A DNA stretch of 64,000 bases from contig LUZC01000023.1 in NCBI GenBank assembly GCA_001603505.1, positions 1 to 64,000 of the forward strand. Reading direction: 5' to 3'. A program made the position numbers and the translations under genes. Positions 16,541 to 26,131 of the stretch are shown piece by piece; position 1 is the first letter of the stretch; every line of letters starts with the position of its first letter. The notes below the pieces were generated by a model. It saw nothing but the letters and a program-made list of their open reading frames with translations. It ran no database searches and was not told the origin of the DNA. This stretch comes from Bacteroidales bacterium Bact_11. Its GTDB lineage: Bacteria; Bacteroidota; Bacteroidia; Bacteroidales; UBA932.

Positions 16541-18067
16541 CTATTCCCATTCGATCGTTGCCGGGGGTTTGGAAGAGATGTCGTAAACGACGCGGTTGAT
16601 GCCGCGGACGTGGCGGATGATGTCGTTGGAGATGCGCGCCATGAAATCGTAGGGCAGCGGATACCAGTCGGCCGTCATGCCGTCGGTCGAAGTGACTGCC
16701 CTGAGGGCTGCCGTGTATTCGTAGGTACGTTCGTCGCCCATCACGCCCACGCTCTTGACCGGCAGCAGGATGGTTCCGGCCTGCCAGATCTTGTCGTAGA
16801 GCCCGTCGGCACGCAGTCCGTCGATAAAGATCTTGTCGGCGTCGCGCAGGATTTCAAGCTTCTCGAAAGTCACTTCGCCCAGCACGCGGATGGCCAGCGA
16901 CGGTCCCGGGAACGGGTGCCGGCCAATCAGGCTGGCGGGAATGCCGAGCGCCCGGCCTACGCGCCGGACTTCGTCCTTGAACAGCATCCGAAGCGGTTCC
17001 ACGATCTTGAGATTCATCTTTTCGGGCAGGCCGCCCACGTTGTGGTGGCTCTTGATCTTGGCCGCCGAGCCGCCGATGGCCGCCGACTCGATGACGTCGG
17101 GATAGATGGTGCCCTGGGCCAGCCAGCGCGCGCCTTCCACCTTGCGGGCTTCCGCTTCGAACACTTCGATGAACGTGTGGCCGATGGCCTTGCGTTTCGC
17201 TTCGGGGTCGGTGAGCCCGGCGAGCGCGTCGAGGAAACGCTCTCCGGCGTCCACGCCCGTGACGTTGAGGCCCATGCCGCGGTACGATTCCATCACTTCG
17301 TTGAATTCATTGCGCCGCAGCAGTCCGTTGTCCACGAAGATGCAATGGAGCCGGTCGCCGATGGCGCGGTTGAGGAGCACGGCCGCCACGGAGGAGTCCA
17401 CGCCGCCGCTCAGGCCGAGAATCACCGTGTCGGAGCCGATCTGGCGACGGAGCGCGTCGATGGTCGTGTCGATGAACGAGGCGGGTGTCCAGTCGCCGCG
17501 GCATCCGCAGATGCCCAGCACGAAATTCGCCAGGATCTGGGAACCGTATTCCGTGTGGTAGACTTCGGGATGGAACTGTACGGCGTAGGTCTGCTCGCCG
17601 AAGATGCGGTAGGCCGCGTTGACCACGCTGGAAGTGGAAGCCAGTACCGTGGCGTTGTCGGGCAGGGCGGTGATGGTGTCGCCGTGCGACATCCACACCT
17701 GACTCTTCGGGGGAACGCCGTCGAACAGCGGGTCGCGCTGCTTGACTTCCAGTTCGGCGCGACCGTATTCCCGCGAGCCCGCACTTTCCACGGCACCGCC
17801 GAAATGGTGTGCGAGATACTGGGCACCGTAGCAGATGCCAAGGAGGGGCAGCCGGCCCTTGATGCCGGAGAGATCCACCTGCGGCGCATCGGGTGCCGTG
17901 ACGGAACAGGGGCTGCCGCTGAGTATCACGCCCTTGACACTTTCGTCAAGCGCAGGAATCTTGTTGAACGGATGGATTTCGCAATAAACATTGAGTTCGC
18001 GGAGGCGCCGTCCGATGAGCTGGGTCACCTGGGAGCCAAAATCAAGGATGATGATCTTTTCAACCAT
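16541..18067 (-). CDS. guaA: GMP synthase (glutamine-hydrolysing)
   Basis: The protein has 508 residues. An N-terminal class I glutamine amidotransferase has its nucleophile in LLGICYGAQ. The central ATP pyrophosphatase carries the P-loop [12 protein letters not shown], and a C-terminal dimerisation domain ends in PATIEWE, the normal end of the family. It converts XMP to GMP. It is a single-gene unit: a TATTTTTG box ends 4 bases before the ATG, so the transcript is close to leaderless. Confidence 0.98.
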   Translation of the reverse strand: MVEKIIILDFGSQVTQLIGRRLRELNVYCEIHPFNKIPALDESVKGVILSGSPCSVTAPDAPQVDLSGIKGRLPLLGICYGAQYLAHHFGGAVESAGSREYGRAELEVKQRDPLFDGVPPKSQVWMSHGDTITALPDNATVLASTSSVVNAAYRIFGEQTYAVQFHPEVYHTEYGSQILANFVLGICGCRGDWTPASFIDTTIDALRRQIGSDTVILGLSGGVDSSVAAVLLNRAIGDRLHCIFVDNGLLRRNEFNEVMESYRGMGLNVTGVDAGERFLDALAGLTDPEAKRKAIGHTFIEVFEAEARKVEGARWLAQGTIYPDVIESAAIGGSAAKIKSHHNVGGLPEKMNLKIVEPLRMLFKDEVRRVGRALGIPASLIGRHPFPGPSLAIRVLGEVTFEKLEILRDADKIFIDGLRADGLYDKIWQAGTILLPVKSVGVMGDERTYEYTAALRAVTSTDGMTADWYPLPYDFMARISNDIIRHVRGINRVVYDISSKPPATIEWE

Positions 18068-18071
18068 ACTA

Positions 18072-18079
18072 CAAAAATA
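18072..18079 (-). promoter_or_regulatory. -7 box of guaA
   Basis: The minus strand reads TATTTTTG, with only 4 bases to the guaA ATG at 18067. Confidence 0.6.
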
Positions 18080-18112
18080 CGAAACACTTTCTTATAATTG
18101 CGAGATTATTTC

Positions 18113-18120
18113 TACTTTTG
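18113..18120 (+). promoter_or_regulatory. -7 box of typA
   Basis: TACTTTTG, 23 bases before the typA ATG. Confidence 0.6.
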
Positions 18121-18143
18121 CGGCTTTCAGAAGCTAACGATCC

Positions 18144-19943
18144 ATGCAAGATATCAGAAACGTAGCGATCATCGCCCATGTGGACCACGGCAAGACCACC
18201 CTTGTGGACCGGATGATCTATCAGGCGAAACTGACCCGCCGGGCGGAAGACCTTGGCGAACTCATCCTCGACAGCAACGACCTGGAACGCGAACGCGGCA
18301 TCACCATCCTGGCCAAGAACGTGTCGGTGCCCTACAAGAATACCAAGATCAACATCATCGATACCCCCGGTCACGCCGACTTCGGCGGCGAGGTGGAGCG
18401 CGTGCTCAACATGGCCGACGGCGTGCTGCTGCTGGTTGATGCGTTCGAGGGAACGATGCCCCAGACGCGCTTCGTGCTGCAGAAAGCCCTCGAGATGGGC
18501 AAGAAACCCATCGTGGTCATCAATAAGGTCGACAAGCTCAACTGCCGTCCCGACGAGGTGAACGAAGAGGTGTTCGACCTGATGTTCGCGCTGGGGGCTA
18601 CCGAAGAGCAACTCGACTACCAGACCATCTACGGCAGCGCCAAGCAGGGCTGGATGTCGCGTGACTGGCGCAAGCCCGCCACCGACATCACTGCTGTTCT
18701 CGATGCCATCATCGAGGAAATCCCCGCCCCGAAAGTTGTGGAAGGTACGCCCCAGATGCTGATCTCCTCGCTGGAGTATTCCCCGTATGTGGGCCGTATC
18801 GCCGTGGGACGCGTCACGCGCGGCTCGCTCCGTTCGGGTATGCCCGTTTCGCTGTGCAAGCGTTACGATATTGTGGAGAAGCAGAAGATCAAGGAATTGA
18901 TGGTGTTTGAAGGGCTGGAGAAAAAGAAGGTCGACGAGGTCCAGTGCGGTGACATCTGCGCCCTGGTGGGACTGGATGGATTCGAGATTGGCGACACCGT
19001 GGCCGATTTCGAGAATCCGGAGGCCCTGCCGCCCATCGCCGTGGATGAACCGACCATGAGCATGGTGTTCTGCATCAACGACTCGCCGTTCTTCGGCCGG
19101 GAAGGCAAATTTGTAACCTCCCGCCATATCAAGGAGCGCCTGGAGCGCGAATTGGAAAAGAACCTGGCGCTGCGCGTCAAACCCGGCGTCAATGCCGATT
19201 CCTTCGTGGTATATGGCCGCGGTGTGCTGCACTTGTCGATCCTCATCGAGACCATGCGCCGCGAGGGGTTTGAACTGCAAGTCGGTCAGCCGCGCGTGCT
19301 CGATAAGACCATCGGAGGCAAACGCTGTGAGCCGATCGAATATCTGACTATCGACGTTCCTGAGGAATTCGTGGGACGTGCCATCGAGATGACCACCCGC
19401 CGCAAGGGCGCGCTTATCCGGATGGAGACCCGCGGCGACCGCACCCATCTCGATTTCGAGATTCCTTCGCGCGGTCTGATGGGCCTCCGCAGCAACCTGC
19501 TCACCGCCACCCAGGGTGAGGCCGTGGTGGCGCACCGTTTCAAGGATTACGAGCCGTACAAGGGTGAGATCGAGAAACGCACCAATGGTTCGCTCGTGGC
19601 CCACGAGACCGGCCTCTCCGTGGCTTACGCCATGGACAAGCTGCAGGACCGCGGACGTTTCTTCATCGATCCGGGCGAGGAAGTGTACGCCGGTCAGGTG
19701 GTTGGCGAGCACACCCGCGATTTCGACCTGGTGATCAACATCTGCAAGACCAAGAAACTCACCAACGTCCGCGCCGCCGGCACCGACGAAAAAGTGATGT
19801 TGCCGCCGCCCGTGCGTTTCAGTCTCGAAGAGGCCCTGGAGTATATCCAGGAAGATGAATTGGTGGAGATTACACCCAAGTCGATGCGCATGCGCAAGAT
19901 CATCCTCGATGAGACGGCACGAAAAAGAGCGGAAAGAAATTAA
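18144..19943 (+). CDS. typA: Ribosome-binding GTPase TypA/BipA
   Basis: The protein has 599 residues. The N-terminal GTPase has G1 [11 protein letters not shown]3 [11 protein letters not shown] and G4 NKVDK. Domain II, an EF-G-like domain III/V and the BipA-specific C-terminal domain follow. TypA helps late assembly of the 50S ribosomal subunit and stress adaptation. It is monocistronic or reads into the DUF177-rpmF pair, which has its own promoter. Length and motif order are normal for the family. Confidence 0.97.
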   Translation: MQDIRNVAIIAHVDHGKTTLVDRMIYQAKLTRRAEDLGELILDSNDLERERGITILAKNVSVPYKNTKINIIDTPGHADFGGEVERVLNMADGVLLLVDAFEGTMPQTRFVLQKALEMGKKPIVVINKVDKLNCRPDEVNEEVFDLMFALGATEEQLDYQTIYGSAKQGWMSRDWRKPATDITAVLDAIIEEIPAPKVVEGTPQMLISSLEYSPYVGRIAVGRVTRGSLRSGMPVSLCKRYDIVEKQKIKELMVFEGLEKKKVDEVQCGDICALVGLDGFEIGDTVADFENPEALPPIAVDEPTMSMVFCINDSPFFGREGKFVTSRHIKERLERELEKNLALRVKPGVNADSFVVYGRGVLHLSILIETMRREGFELQVGQPRVLDKTIGGKRCEPIEYLTIDVPEEFVGRAIEMTTRRKGALIRMETRGDRTHLDFEIPSRGLMGLRSNLLTATQGEAVVAHRFKDYEPYKGEIEKRTNGSLVAHETGLSVAYAMDKLQDRGRFFIDPGEEVYAGQVVGEHTRDFDLVINICKTKKLTNVRAAGTDEKVMLPPPVRFSLEEALEYIQEDELVEITPKSMRMRKIILDETARKRAERN

Positions 19944-19960
19944 TTTTCAAAATATTTTGC

Positions 19961-19968
19961 TATATTTG
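19961..19968 (+). promoter_or_regulatory. -7 box of DUF177-rpmF
   Basis: TATATTTG followed by CAGCCC, 18 bases before the ATG at 19987. It shares the extended sequence of the tRNA promoters. Confidence 0.65.
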
Positions 19969-19986
19969 CAGCCCAATTTTTCCGAG

Positions 19987-20535
19987 ATGGACAGCGAGTA
20001 TCGTGATATCGTGATTCCGGTCAGGGGTTTACCCCTTGGAGAAAGCACATTTCGGTTTGAAATCGGGAAACCGTTCTTTCAAGCATTTGAGAACAACCAG
20101 ATCAAGGATGCCGACTGCAGCGTGAAGGTCAGCGTGATCCGGCACCAAACGTTACTCGATGTGGTCTGCGAGGTGTTCGGCTTCGTGGTGGTCGAGTGCG
20201 ACCGGTGTCTCGACGACCTCACGTTGAAAGTGGACATCGCGCCCCGGCTTACCGTAGGCTTTGGCAGTGTCGATGTCGACGAAGAGGCTCAGGGAGAAGA
20301 AGATATACTGGTGATTGACCGCTCCGAAAGCGAGTTGGATCTCGACCAGTTCGTCTATGATTATGTCTGCCTGGGGCTTCCGATGGTGAAGGTGCATCCC
20401 GAAGGGAAATGCAACCCTGAGATGCTCCGCTTCCTCACCGATCGCGAAGGCGATGAAAACGCCGCTGCGGAAGAAAACGCCCGGCCGTTCGAAGGCTTGA
20501 AAGATTTATTGAAAAAGCAAAAACAATTAAAATAA
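19987..20535 (+). CDS. YceD/DUF177 family protein
   Basis: The protein has 182 residues. The DUF177 core VVVECDRCLDDL with its CxxC pair lies at about 68-80, and there is an acidic C-terminal half. In nearly all bacteria a DUF177 gene sits directly before rpmF, as here (6 bases), and the protein is linked to 23S rRNA or ribosome maturation. I use the ATG at 19987 after a good promoter; the in-frame extension to 19855 overlaps typA and is rejected. Confidence 0.88.
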   Translation: MDSEYRDIVIPVRGLPLGESTFRFEIGKPFFQAFENNQIKDADCSVKVSVIRHQTLLDVVCEVFGFVVVECDRCLDDLTLKVDIAPRLTVGFGSVDVDEEAQGEEDILVIDRSESELDLDQFVYDYVCLGLPMVKVHPEGKCNPEMLRFLTDREGDENAAAEENARPFEGLKDLLKKQKQLK

Positions 20536-20541
20536 GTACAA

Positions 20542-20724
20542 ATGGCACATCCGAAACACAAAATCTCGAAGCAGCGCCGAGATAAAAGAAGAACCCACGA
20601 CAAGGCCCTCGTGCCTCAGCTCTCCACGTGCTCGAATTGCGGTGCTACCGTCATGTATCACCACGTCTGCCCGGAGTGCGGTTACTATCGTGGCCGTCAG
20701 ATCATCAACAAGACCGTTGCGTAA
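20542..20724 (+). CDS. rpmF: 50S ribosomal protein L32
   Basis: The protein has 60 residues. It begins MAHPKHKISKQRRDKRRTHD and has a zinc-ribbon with CSNCG and CPECG, so it is the zinc-binding form. L32 is part of the large ribosomal subunit near the peptidyl transferase region. It follows the DUF177 gene by 6 bases and is followed by a terminator. Confidence 0.98.
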   Translation: MAHPKHKISKQRRDKRRTHDKALVPQLSTCSNCGATVMYHHVCPECGYYRGRQIINKTVA

Positions 20725-20747
20725 CCGCTGTTGATGAAGAAGCAGAG

Positions 20748-20772
20748 TGCCGGGCGAGTTCCCGGCATTTTT
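20748..20772 (+). terminator. Intrinsic terminator of rpmF
   Basis: TGCCGGG (20748-20754) pairs with CCCGGCA (20761-20767) across a 6-base loop, followed by five T. It ends only 4 bases before tRNA-Arg. Confidence 0.75.
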
Positions 20773-20776
20773 GTAG

Positions 20777-20848
20777 GGCCCTGTAGTTCAACGGATAGAA
20801 TGGAGGTTTCCTAAACCTTAGATGGCGGTTCGATTCCGCCCGGGGCTA
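20777..20848 (+). tRNA. tRNA-Arg (anticodon CCT)
   Basis: A 72-base cloverleaf has acceptor stem GGCCCTG/CGGGGCT (with two G-T pairs), anticodon loop TTCCTAA (anticodon CCT) and T-arm GGCGGTTCGATTCCGCC. CCA is not encoded. It is wedged between two terminators. Confidence 0.95.
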
Positions 20849-20856
20849 CAAAAAAA

Positions 20857-20878
20857 GCAGGCTTAGCCTGCTTTTTTT
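20857..20878 (+). terminator. Intrinsic terminator of tRNA-Arg
   Basis: GCAGGC (20857-20862) and GCCTGC (20866-20871) enclose a 3-base loop and are followed by seven T. The A-rich left flank allows it to work for xerD on the minus strand too. Confidence 0.8.
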
Positions 20879-20894
20879 GTAGCCAGTCGGCGCC

Positions 20895-21800
20895 TTATCG
20901 GGCAGGATGGTACTTCAAGATGGTCTCCTGCCATTTTCTCGTGTCGATGTGGGTGTAGATCTCGGTGGTGAGGATGCTTTCGTGGCCGAGCATCTGCTGT
21001 ACGACGCGCAGGTCGGCGCCGTTTTCGACCAGGTGCGTGGCGAAGCTGTGGCGGAAGGTGTGTGGGGATATCTCCTTGGTGATGCCGGCGATGCGTGCCT
21101 GCTCCTTGACGATGTTGAAGACCGCTACGCGGGAGAGTTTACCGCCACGGTGATTGAGAAACAGAATGTCTTCGGCGGCTTTCTGTACGGGGCCGGCATC
21201 GCGCCCCTGGCGGTAGAGCCGGATGGCCTCCAGGGCGGGCTGTCCGATGGGAACGAGCCGCTGCTTGCTGCCCTTGCCGAAGACACGGATGAACTGTTCG
21301 TCCGGAAATATGTCCGATATTCTCAGGTTGACGAGTTCGCTCACGCGAAGGCCGCAGGAATACAGGATCTCCAGCATACAGCGGTTGCGGTGACCCTCGC
21401 TCTGCGAGAGGTCCACGGAATCGAGGATGCGGAGCACTTCTTCAACAGAGAGGACGGTGGGAAGATACGGGTTGATTTTGGGCGTGGTAAGCTTGTCGCA
21501 GGGATTCTGGGTCAGCTGCCCCTCGGCATCGAGGAACCGGTACAGCGCCTTGACGGAACTCACGGCCCGGGCCTGGGAACGTTTCGTGACGCCGGCATCC
21601 ATCAACTTCTGCAGATACAGCGAGATGTCGTCGATGGTGGCGTCGGCCGGCGCGATGCCGTCGTTGCGGAGCAGGTCGAAGAATTTCTTCACGTCGGCTT
21701 CATAGCCTGCGACGGTGTTGGGTGACAGCGCCCGCTCGAGCTTCAGGTGGTCTTTGAAGTCGAGGAGCGTGGTCTCGTAGATGTCAGCGTGATTGCGCAT
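20895..21800 (-). CDS. xerD: Tyrosine recombinase XerD
   Basis: The protein has 301 residues, normal for XerD. The N-terminal core-binding domain has the typical LERALSPNTVAGYEADVKKF. The catalytic set is visible: Arg in CGLRVSELVNL, His-x-x-Arg in SPHTFRHSFATHL, His in LGHESILTTEIYTH and the nucleophile Tyr in EIYTH. XerCD resolves chromosome dimers at dif. The start ATG at 21800 lies 17 bases inside nth; the in-frame extension to 21959 is antisense-like and rejected. No integrase context or att sites are nearby, so it is a housekeeping recombinase. Confidence 0.95.
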   Translation of the reverse strand: MRNHADIYETTLLDFKDHLKLERALSPNTVAGYEADVKKFFDLLRNDGIAPADATIDDISLYLQKLMDAGVTKRSQARAVSSVKALYRFLDAEGQLTQNPCDKLTTPKINPYLPTVLSVEEVLRILDSVDLSQSEGHRNRCMLEILYSCGLRVSELVNLRISDIFPDEQFIRVFGKGSKQRLVPIGQPALEAIRLYRQGRDAGPVQKAAEDILFLNHRGGKLSRVAVFNIVKEQARIAGITKEISPHTFRHSFATHLVENGADLRVVQQMLGHESILTTEIYTHIDTRKWQETILKYHPAR

Positions 21801-22440
21801 GTCGGCAGTGTGGTTGCAGGCCGCATTCGTCGCATTTCGGGTTGCGGGCGGTGCAGGTGTAGCGGCCGTGGAGGATGAGCCAGTGATGGGCCTTAGGCCG
21901 CACGGCTTCGGGAATGCCGGCCTCCAGGTCGAGTTCCACGGCGTAGGGCGTCTTGCCATCGGAGAGGCCGAGGCGGTGCGCTACGCGGAACACATGGGTA
22001 TCGACGGCGATGACCGGTTCGTCGTAGAGCACGGAAGTGACGACGTTGGCTGTCTTCCGCCCGACGCCGGGCAAGGTCATTAAGGCATCGATGTCGCGGG
22101 GCACTTCCCCGTTGAAATCCGTCATTACCTTGGCTGCCATGGCGACCAGGTGTGCCGCCTTGCTGTTGGGGTAGGAAATCGACCGGATAAGCGGATACAC
22201 CTCGTCGGGCGTGGCCTCGGCCAGGGTGGGGATGTCGGGGAAGCGTTCAAAAAAGGCAGGCGTGGTAAGGTTCACGCGCTTGTCGGTACACTGGGCCGAA
22301 AGGATCACGGCGACGATGAGCTGGTAGGGCGAAGCGAAATGCAACTCACTCGCGGCCAGCGGGCGGTTGGCTTCAAACCAGGCCAGGACCGGTCCGAACG
22401 GCGGCTCAGGCTTGCGACGCGATTTCACGGCAGATTCCAT
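21784..22440 (-). CDS. nth: Endonuclease III
   Basis: The protein has 218 residues. The helix-hairpin-helix LPGVGRKTANVV carries the catalytic lysine and VDTHVFRVAHRLGL the catalytic aspartate. A C-terminal [4Fe-4S] cluster has cysteines spaced C-x6-C-x2-C-x5-C. It removes oxidised pyrimidines from DNA and nicks the abasic site. Its 5' end overlaps ftsE by 35 bases and its 3' end overlaps xerD by 17, so the three form one operon. Confidence 0.96.
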   Translation of the reverse strand: MESAVKSRRKPEPPFGPVLAWFEANRPLAASELHFASPYQLIVAVILSAQCTDKRVNLTTPAFFERFPDIPTLAEATPDEVYPLIRSISYPNSKAAHLVAMAAKVMTDFNGEVPRDIDALMTLPGVGRKTANVVTSVLYDEPVIAVDTHVFRVAHRLGLSDGKTPYAVELDLEAGIPEAVRPKAHHWLILHGRYTCTARNPKCDECGLQPHCRHAQSR

Positions 22441-23095
22441 TTTCCAGGATAATGACGCGGGCGGGGAAGGTGCGGATGAGCGACTGGTTGTGCGTAACCA
22501 TCAGGATGGCGGTTCCCCTGCGGTTGATGTCGAAAAGAAGCCGCATGATGCCGCGGGCGGTCTCTTCATCGAGGTTTCCCGTGGGTTCGTCGGCCAGGAT
22601 GAGGGCGGGCTCGTTGAGCAGGGCCCGGGCGATGGCCGCGCGCTGCTGTTCGCCGCCGGAGAGCTGATGGGGGAGCCTGTGGGCCTTGTTGACCAGCCCC
22701 ACGGCTTCCAGCACGTCTTCGATCCGGCGCGTCATGGCACCCTTGTCGCGCCAGTCGGTGGCTTCCAGGGCAAAACGGAGATTGTCTTCGACAGAACGGT
22801 CCATCAGCAGCTGGAAATCCTGGAAAACGATGCCGAGGCTTCGTCGAAGGTACGGAATTTGTTTACTCTTAAGGTTGGCAAGATCGAACGACCCGACGCG
22901 CGCCTCTCCGGACAAGAGCGGATTTTCTCCGGTGAGGGTGCGGATGATGGAGGTCTTGCCGCTGCCGACCTTGCCCACGAGATAGACGAATTCACCCGGG
23001 CGGATGGTCAGGTCAAGCCCTTCTACGACCACCACCTCTCCGTTGGAGATGTCGGCGGCGTGAAAGACGACGATAGGTGTTGAATCCGTGTTCAT
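22406..23095 (-). CDS. ftsE: FtsE-like ABC transporter ATP-binding protein
   Basis: The protein has about 229 residues. It has a Walker A motif GKVGSGKTS, signature LSGGEQQRAAIARAL and Walker B LILADEPTGNLD. The sequence FVYLVGKVGSGKTS is characteristic of the FtsE branch in Bacteroidota. FtsE works with the membrane protein FtsX in cell division by controlling peptidoglycan hydrolases. No ftsX is adjacent. I use the ATG at 23095; a start at 23116 is possible. It heads the ftsE-nth-xerD operon. Confidence 0.85.
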   Translation of the reverse strand: MNTDSTPIVVFHAADISNGEVVVVEGLDLTIRPGEFVYLVGKVGSGKTSIIRTLTGENPLLSGEARVGSFDLANLKSKQIPYLRRSLGIVFQDFQLLMDRSVEDNLRFALEATDWRDKGAMTRRIEDVLEAVGLVNKAHRLPHQLSGGEQQRAAIARALLNEPALILADEPTGNLDEETARGIMRLLFDINRRGTAILMVTHNQSLIRTFPARVIILENGICREIASQA

Positions 23096-23113
23096 ATGGA
23101 CTGGTTTGATGCA

Positions 23114-23121
23114 CAAATTTA
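23114..23121 (-). promoter_or_regulatory. -7 box of ftsE-nth-xerD
   Basis: The minus strand reads TAAATTTG, 18 bases before the ftsE ATG. Confidence 0.55.
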
Positions 23122-23134
23122 CGATTAATTTGCG

Positions 23135-23142
23135 TATTTTTG
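23135..23142 (+). promoter_or_regulatory. -7 box of the TPR-barrel operon
   Basis: TATTTTTG lies 7 bases before the ATG at 23150, so the mRNA should be almost leaderless. Confidence 0.6.
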
Positions 23143-23149
23143 CAGAGTA

Positions 23150-26131
23150 ATGAAAAGGTTTTCCCCGATACGAATATTGTTGCCGGCACTATGGCTGCTT
23201 CTGGCAGCGCTGCCAGCATGGGGCCAGGTGAAGGACCGTCAGCATACCGACCGCCTGGAGTCGGCCCGCAAGCTTTACTACAGTGGTTCCTACTATGCGG
23301 CTGAAAAAGCTTTCACCGAGCTGGGCAAGGAGTCGTCGCAGGCCCTCGACCGGACGGAAATCGAGGCTTATAAGGTGCTGTGTGCCATTGCGCTCGACAA
23401 GGTCAATGCAGAGGGATTGGTCAACACTTTCTGCAACAAGTACCCCAATTCGCCGCAGCAGTCGCTGGTCAAGGAAGCGCTCGCCTCCCGCTTCTTCGAC
23501 ATTGGCAACTATGCCGATGCCCTTGCTATCTACAACACCATCAATCCCGACCATCTGTACCGTACCCAGCAAACGGGATTCGCTTTCAAGAAGGCTTACA
23601 GCAATCTCCGGACGGGCGGCTACGAGCGGGCGGAAGCAGGCTTCGCCGATGTGCTGGCCGCACCGCGCTCCCAATACACGTTGCCCGCCACCTACTATAA
23701 AGGCTATGTGCATTACATCCGCCAGCAGTTCGCCCAGGCGGTTTCGCTTTTCGAGCAGGTGGGCGACGGCAATCAGTTCTCCGACATGGCCCGTTATTTC
23801 GCCGTGGAGAGCAAGCTGATGCTTAAAGACTATGACTATGTAATCCGTCGTGGCGTGCCGCTTTATCATGACCTTGACGGCGAGATGAAGACCAGCCTGG
23901 CCCGGATCCTTTCGGAAGCCTACTATGAGAAAGGTGACCAGGAATCGGCCCGGTTTTACCTCGATATCTATGCGCAGAGCGGCGTGCAGCTGAGCCGGAA
24001 AGACTACTACTTTTCGGGTATCGTGTCGTACAGCCTCAAGTCTTGGCAGGCCGCCATCGACGCATTCTCCCATGTGCTGGGCACCGATGACGAGCTCGGC
24101 CAGAACGCCTGGTATTACACGGCCAACAGCCTGCTCCAGGTCAAGAATAAAGTAGCGGCCCTCGATGCCTTCCAGAAGGCGGCCGCCTGCGATTTCGATC
24201 CAGTGATCCGTGAGGATGCGTTCTTTAACTTCGCCAAGCTGTCGTTCGACGTGAACTCCGACATTTCGCAGTTCCGCAACTACATGGATGCTTATCCCGA
24301 CAGTGGGAAAGAAGATATCATCAACAACTACATGGCGACCTCGTTCCTCCTGGGCAAGGATTACCGTTCCGCCGTGGAAGCCCTGCGCGCCATCAGGAAC
24401 CATACGCCTGAGTCGGCCGACAACCTCCAGAAGGCCGCGTTTTTCCGGGGGCTCCAGCTGATTGAAGGCAAGGGCTACCGTGCGGCGGAACCGCTCATGG
24501 AGACCGCCGTGGAAACCGGCAGCAACGAGCCGCTCCGTAATCTCGCCCGCTTCTGGCAGGCCGAATGCTGCTACCGCGACGACCGCTTCTCCGAAGCCAT
24601 CGCCATCCTGGGGAACCTGCTGCTCGATCCTGATTTCCGCAGCACCTCAGACTATCCGCAGGCCCTCTACAACCAGGCATACAACTTTTTCAAGAGCGGC
24701 AACTACGTGTATGCGGAGAACAATTTCCGCAATTTCCTCAACGTATCGGGCGAGTTCCAGGAATATGAACGCGATGCGCAGACCCGCTTGGGTGACGCCT
24801 GCTTCATGCAGGGTAAATACGCCGATGCGGCCCGCTTCTACGAGCAGGTGTATGAATCGGATCCCGGTGCGGCCGACATCTATCCGGCTCTCCAGGCTGC
24901 GGTGGCCTACGGACTGATGGGAGAGGAAGGCAAGAAAATCGACCTGTTGAAGGAAGTCACGCGCTACAACAGAGCCGCGCCCCTCTATCCGCAGGCACTC
25001 TACGAACTGGGTCGCACCTACGTTCAGACCGGCAAGAACGACAATGCCACGGAATGCTTCTTCACCCTGCTTGGGATGAAAGGCAACGACTATTACGGAA
25101 AGGCGTTGCTGGAGCTTGCGCTCATCAACACCAACGCCCAGAAATACGACAAGGCGATCGAGTATTACAAGACCATCGTGAAGACCGCGCCGCAGTCGCC
25201 GGAAGCTGACGACGCCCTCGCTGGCCTGGAAAGTATCTATCAGTTGCGCAATCAGCCCGAGCGGTTCTTGACCTATCTTGATGAAATCGGCCGTTCCGAT
25301 ATCAAAACCGATACGGAAAAAGAGCAGATGATCTTCCGTTCGGCAGAGCAGGTTTATCTGTCGGGACGCTACACGGCGGCCATCAGTGACCTGCAACGCT
25401 ATCTGGCCAAGTATCCATCCGGCAGCCACGTGCCGCTGGCGGCGTATTACCTGGCCGAAAGTCTCCGGGCCACAGGCCGGCTCGAATCGGCGGCCGACAA
25501 CTATCTGAAGGCGATGAACGCCGGCCATTCGCCTGTCTTGCAGGACGCGACGGCGGCCTATGCCGACATCAACTACGATCTGCAGCACTACGACAAGGCG
25601 GTTGAGGCCTACGGAAAGTTGGCGGAACTGGCGCAAGACGATGCCATGCGGCACCGGGCCCAGGTTGGCCTGATGCGCGCGAGTTACGGTGCGAAGGATT
25701 ACACCCGTGCCATCCAGTATTCCCACTCGGTGGGTGGACGCGAAGCCCGCTTCATCCAGGCGAAATCCTATCGCACGCTCGGACAGCGCGACCATGCTAC
25801 GGCGGCATTCGACGAGCTGGCTGCCAATACATCCGACAGTTACGGAGCGGAGAGTGCCTATATCCTGATCCTCGACGCCTATGACCGGGGCAGTTTCTCG
25901 GAAGTGGAGCAGCGGGTGTATGCCTTCGCGGATTCCGGTTCCGACCAGAGCTACTGGCTGGCCAAGAGCTTCATCATCCTGGGTGATTCCTTTGCCGACC
26001 GGGGCGACAAGGCGCAGGCCGAAGCCACCTTTGTCAGCATTCTCGAGGGATATCAGCCCACCCGTGAAGATGACGACGTCCTCGGGCAGGTACACAGCCG
26101 CCTGGCCCTCCTTAAAACCATGAACAGATGA
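23150..26131 (+). CDS. Large periplasmic TPR protein
   Basis: The protein has 993 residues. A signal peptide ends at about PAWGQ. The rest is a continuous array of tetratricopeptide-type helical repeats with recurring patterns such as YPQALYELGRTYVQTGK and YDKAIEYYKTIVKTAP. No enzyme motif or membrane helix follows the signal peptide, so it should be a soluble or surface-associated periplasmic scaffold. It overlaps the next gene, an outer-membrane barrel, by 4 bases (ATGA), so the two are probably made together and may act together. Similar TPR proteins in other bacteria assist outer-membrane assembly or secretion. Its specific role is unknown. Confidence 0.85.
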   Translation: MKRFSPIRILLPALWLLLAALPAWGQVKDRQHTDRLESARKLYYSGSYYAAEKAFTELGKESSQALDRTEIEAYKVLCAIALDKVNAEGLVNTFCNKYPNSPQQSLVKEALASRFFDIGNYADALAIYNTINPDHLYRTQQTGFAFKKAYSNLRTGGYERAEAGFADVLAAPRSQYTLPATYYKGYVHYIRQQFAQAVSLFEQVGDGNQFSDMARYFAVESKLMLKDYDYVIRRGVPLYHDLDGEMKTSLARILSEAYYEKGDQESARFYLDIYAQSGVQLSRKDYYFSGIVSYSLKSWQAAIDAFSHVLGTDDELGQNAWYYTANSLLQVKNKVAALDAFQKAAACDFDPVIREDAFFNFAKLSFDVNSDISQFRNYMDAYPDSGKEDIINNYMATSFLLGKDYRSAVEALRAIRNHTPESADNLQKAAFFRGLQLIEGKGYRAAEPLMETAVETGSNEPLRNLARFWQAECCYRDDRFSEAIAILGNLLLDPDFRSTSDYPQALYNQAYNFFKSGNYVYAENNFRNFLNVSGEFQEYERDAQTRLGDACFMQGKYADAARFYEQVYESDPGAADIYPALQAAVAYGLMGEEGKKIDLLKEVTRYNRAAPLYPQALYELGRTYVQTGKNDNATECFFTLLGMKGNDYYGKALLELALINTNAQKYDKAIEYYKTIVKTAPQSPEADDALAGLESIYQLRNQPERFLTYLDEIGRSDIKTDTEKEQMIFRSAEQVYLSGRYTAAISDLQRYLAKYPSGSHVPLAAYYLAESLRATGRLESAADNYLKAMNAGHSPVLQDATAAYADINYDLQHYDKAVEAYGKLAELAQDDAMRHRAQVGLMRASYGAKDYTRAIQYSHSVGGREARFIQAKSYRTLGQRDHATAAFDELAANTSDSYGAESAYILILDAYDRGSFSEVEQRVYAFADSGSDQSYWLAKSFIILGDSFADRGDKAQAEATFVSILEGYQPTREDDDVLGQVHSRLALLKTMNR

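Noticed and set aside
16307-18097. A 596-residue open frame on the plus strand
   Set aside because: It is the complement of guaA, which has complete motifs.
20895-21800. Possible integrase of a mobile element next to tRNA-Arg
   Set aside because: The protein is a XerD of normal length in an operon with nth and ftsE, and no direct repeat of the tRNA end was seen nearby.
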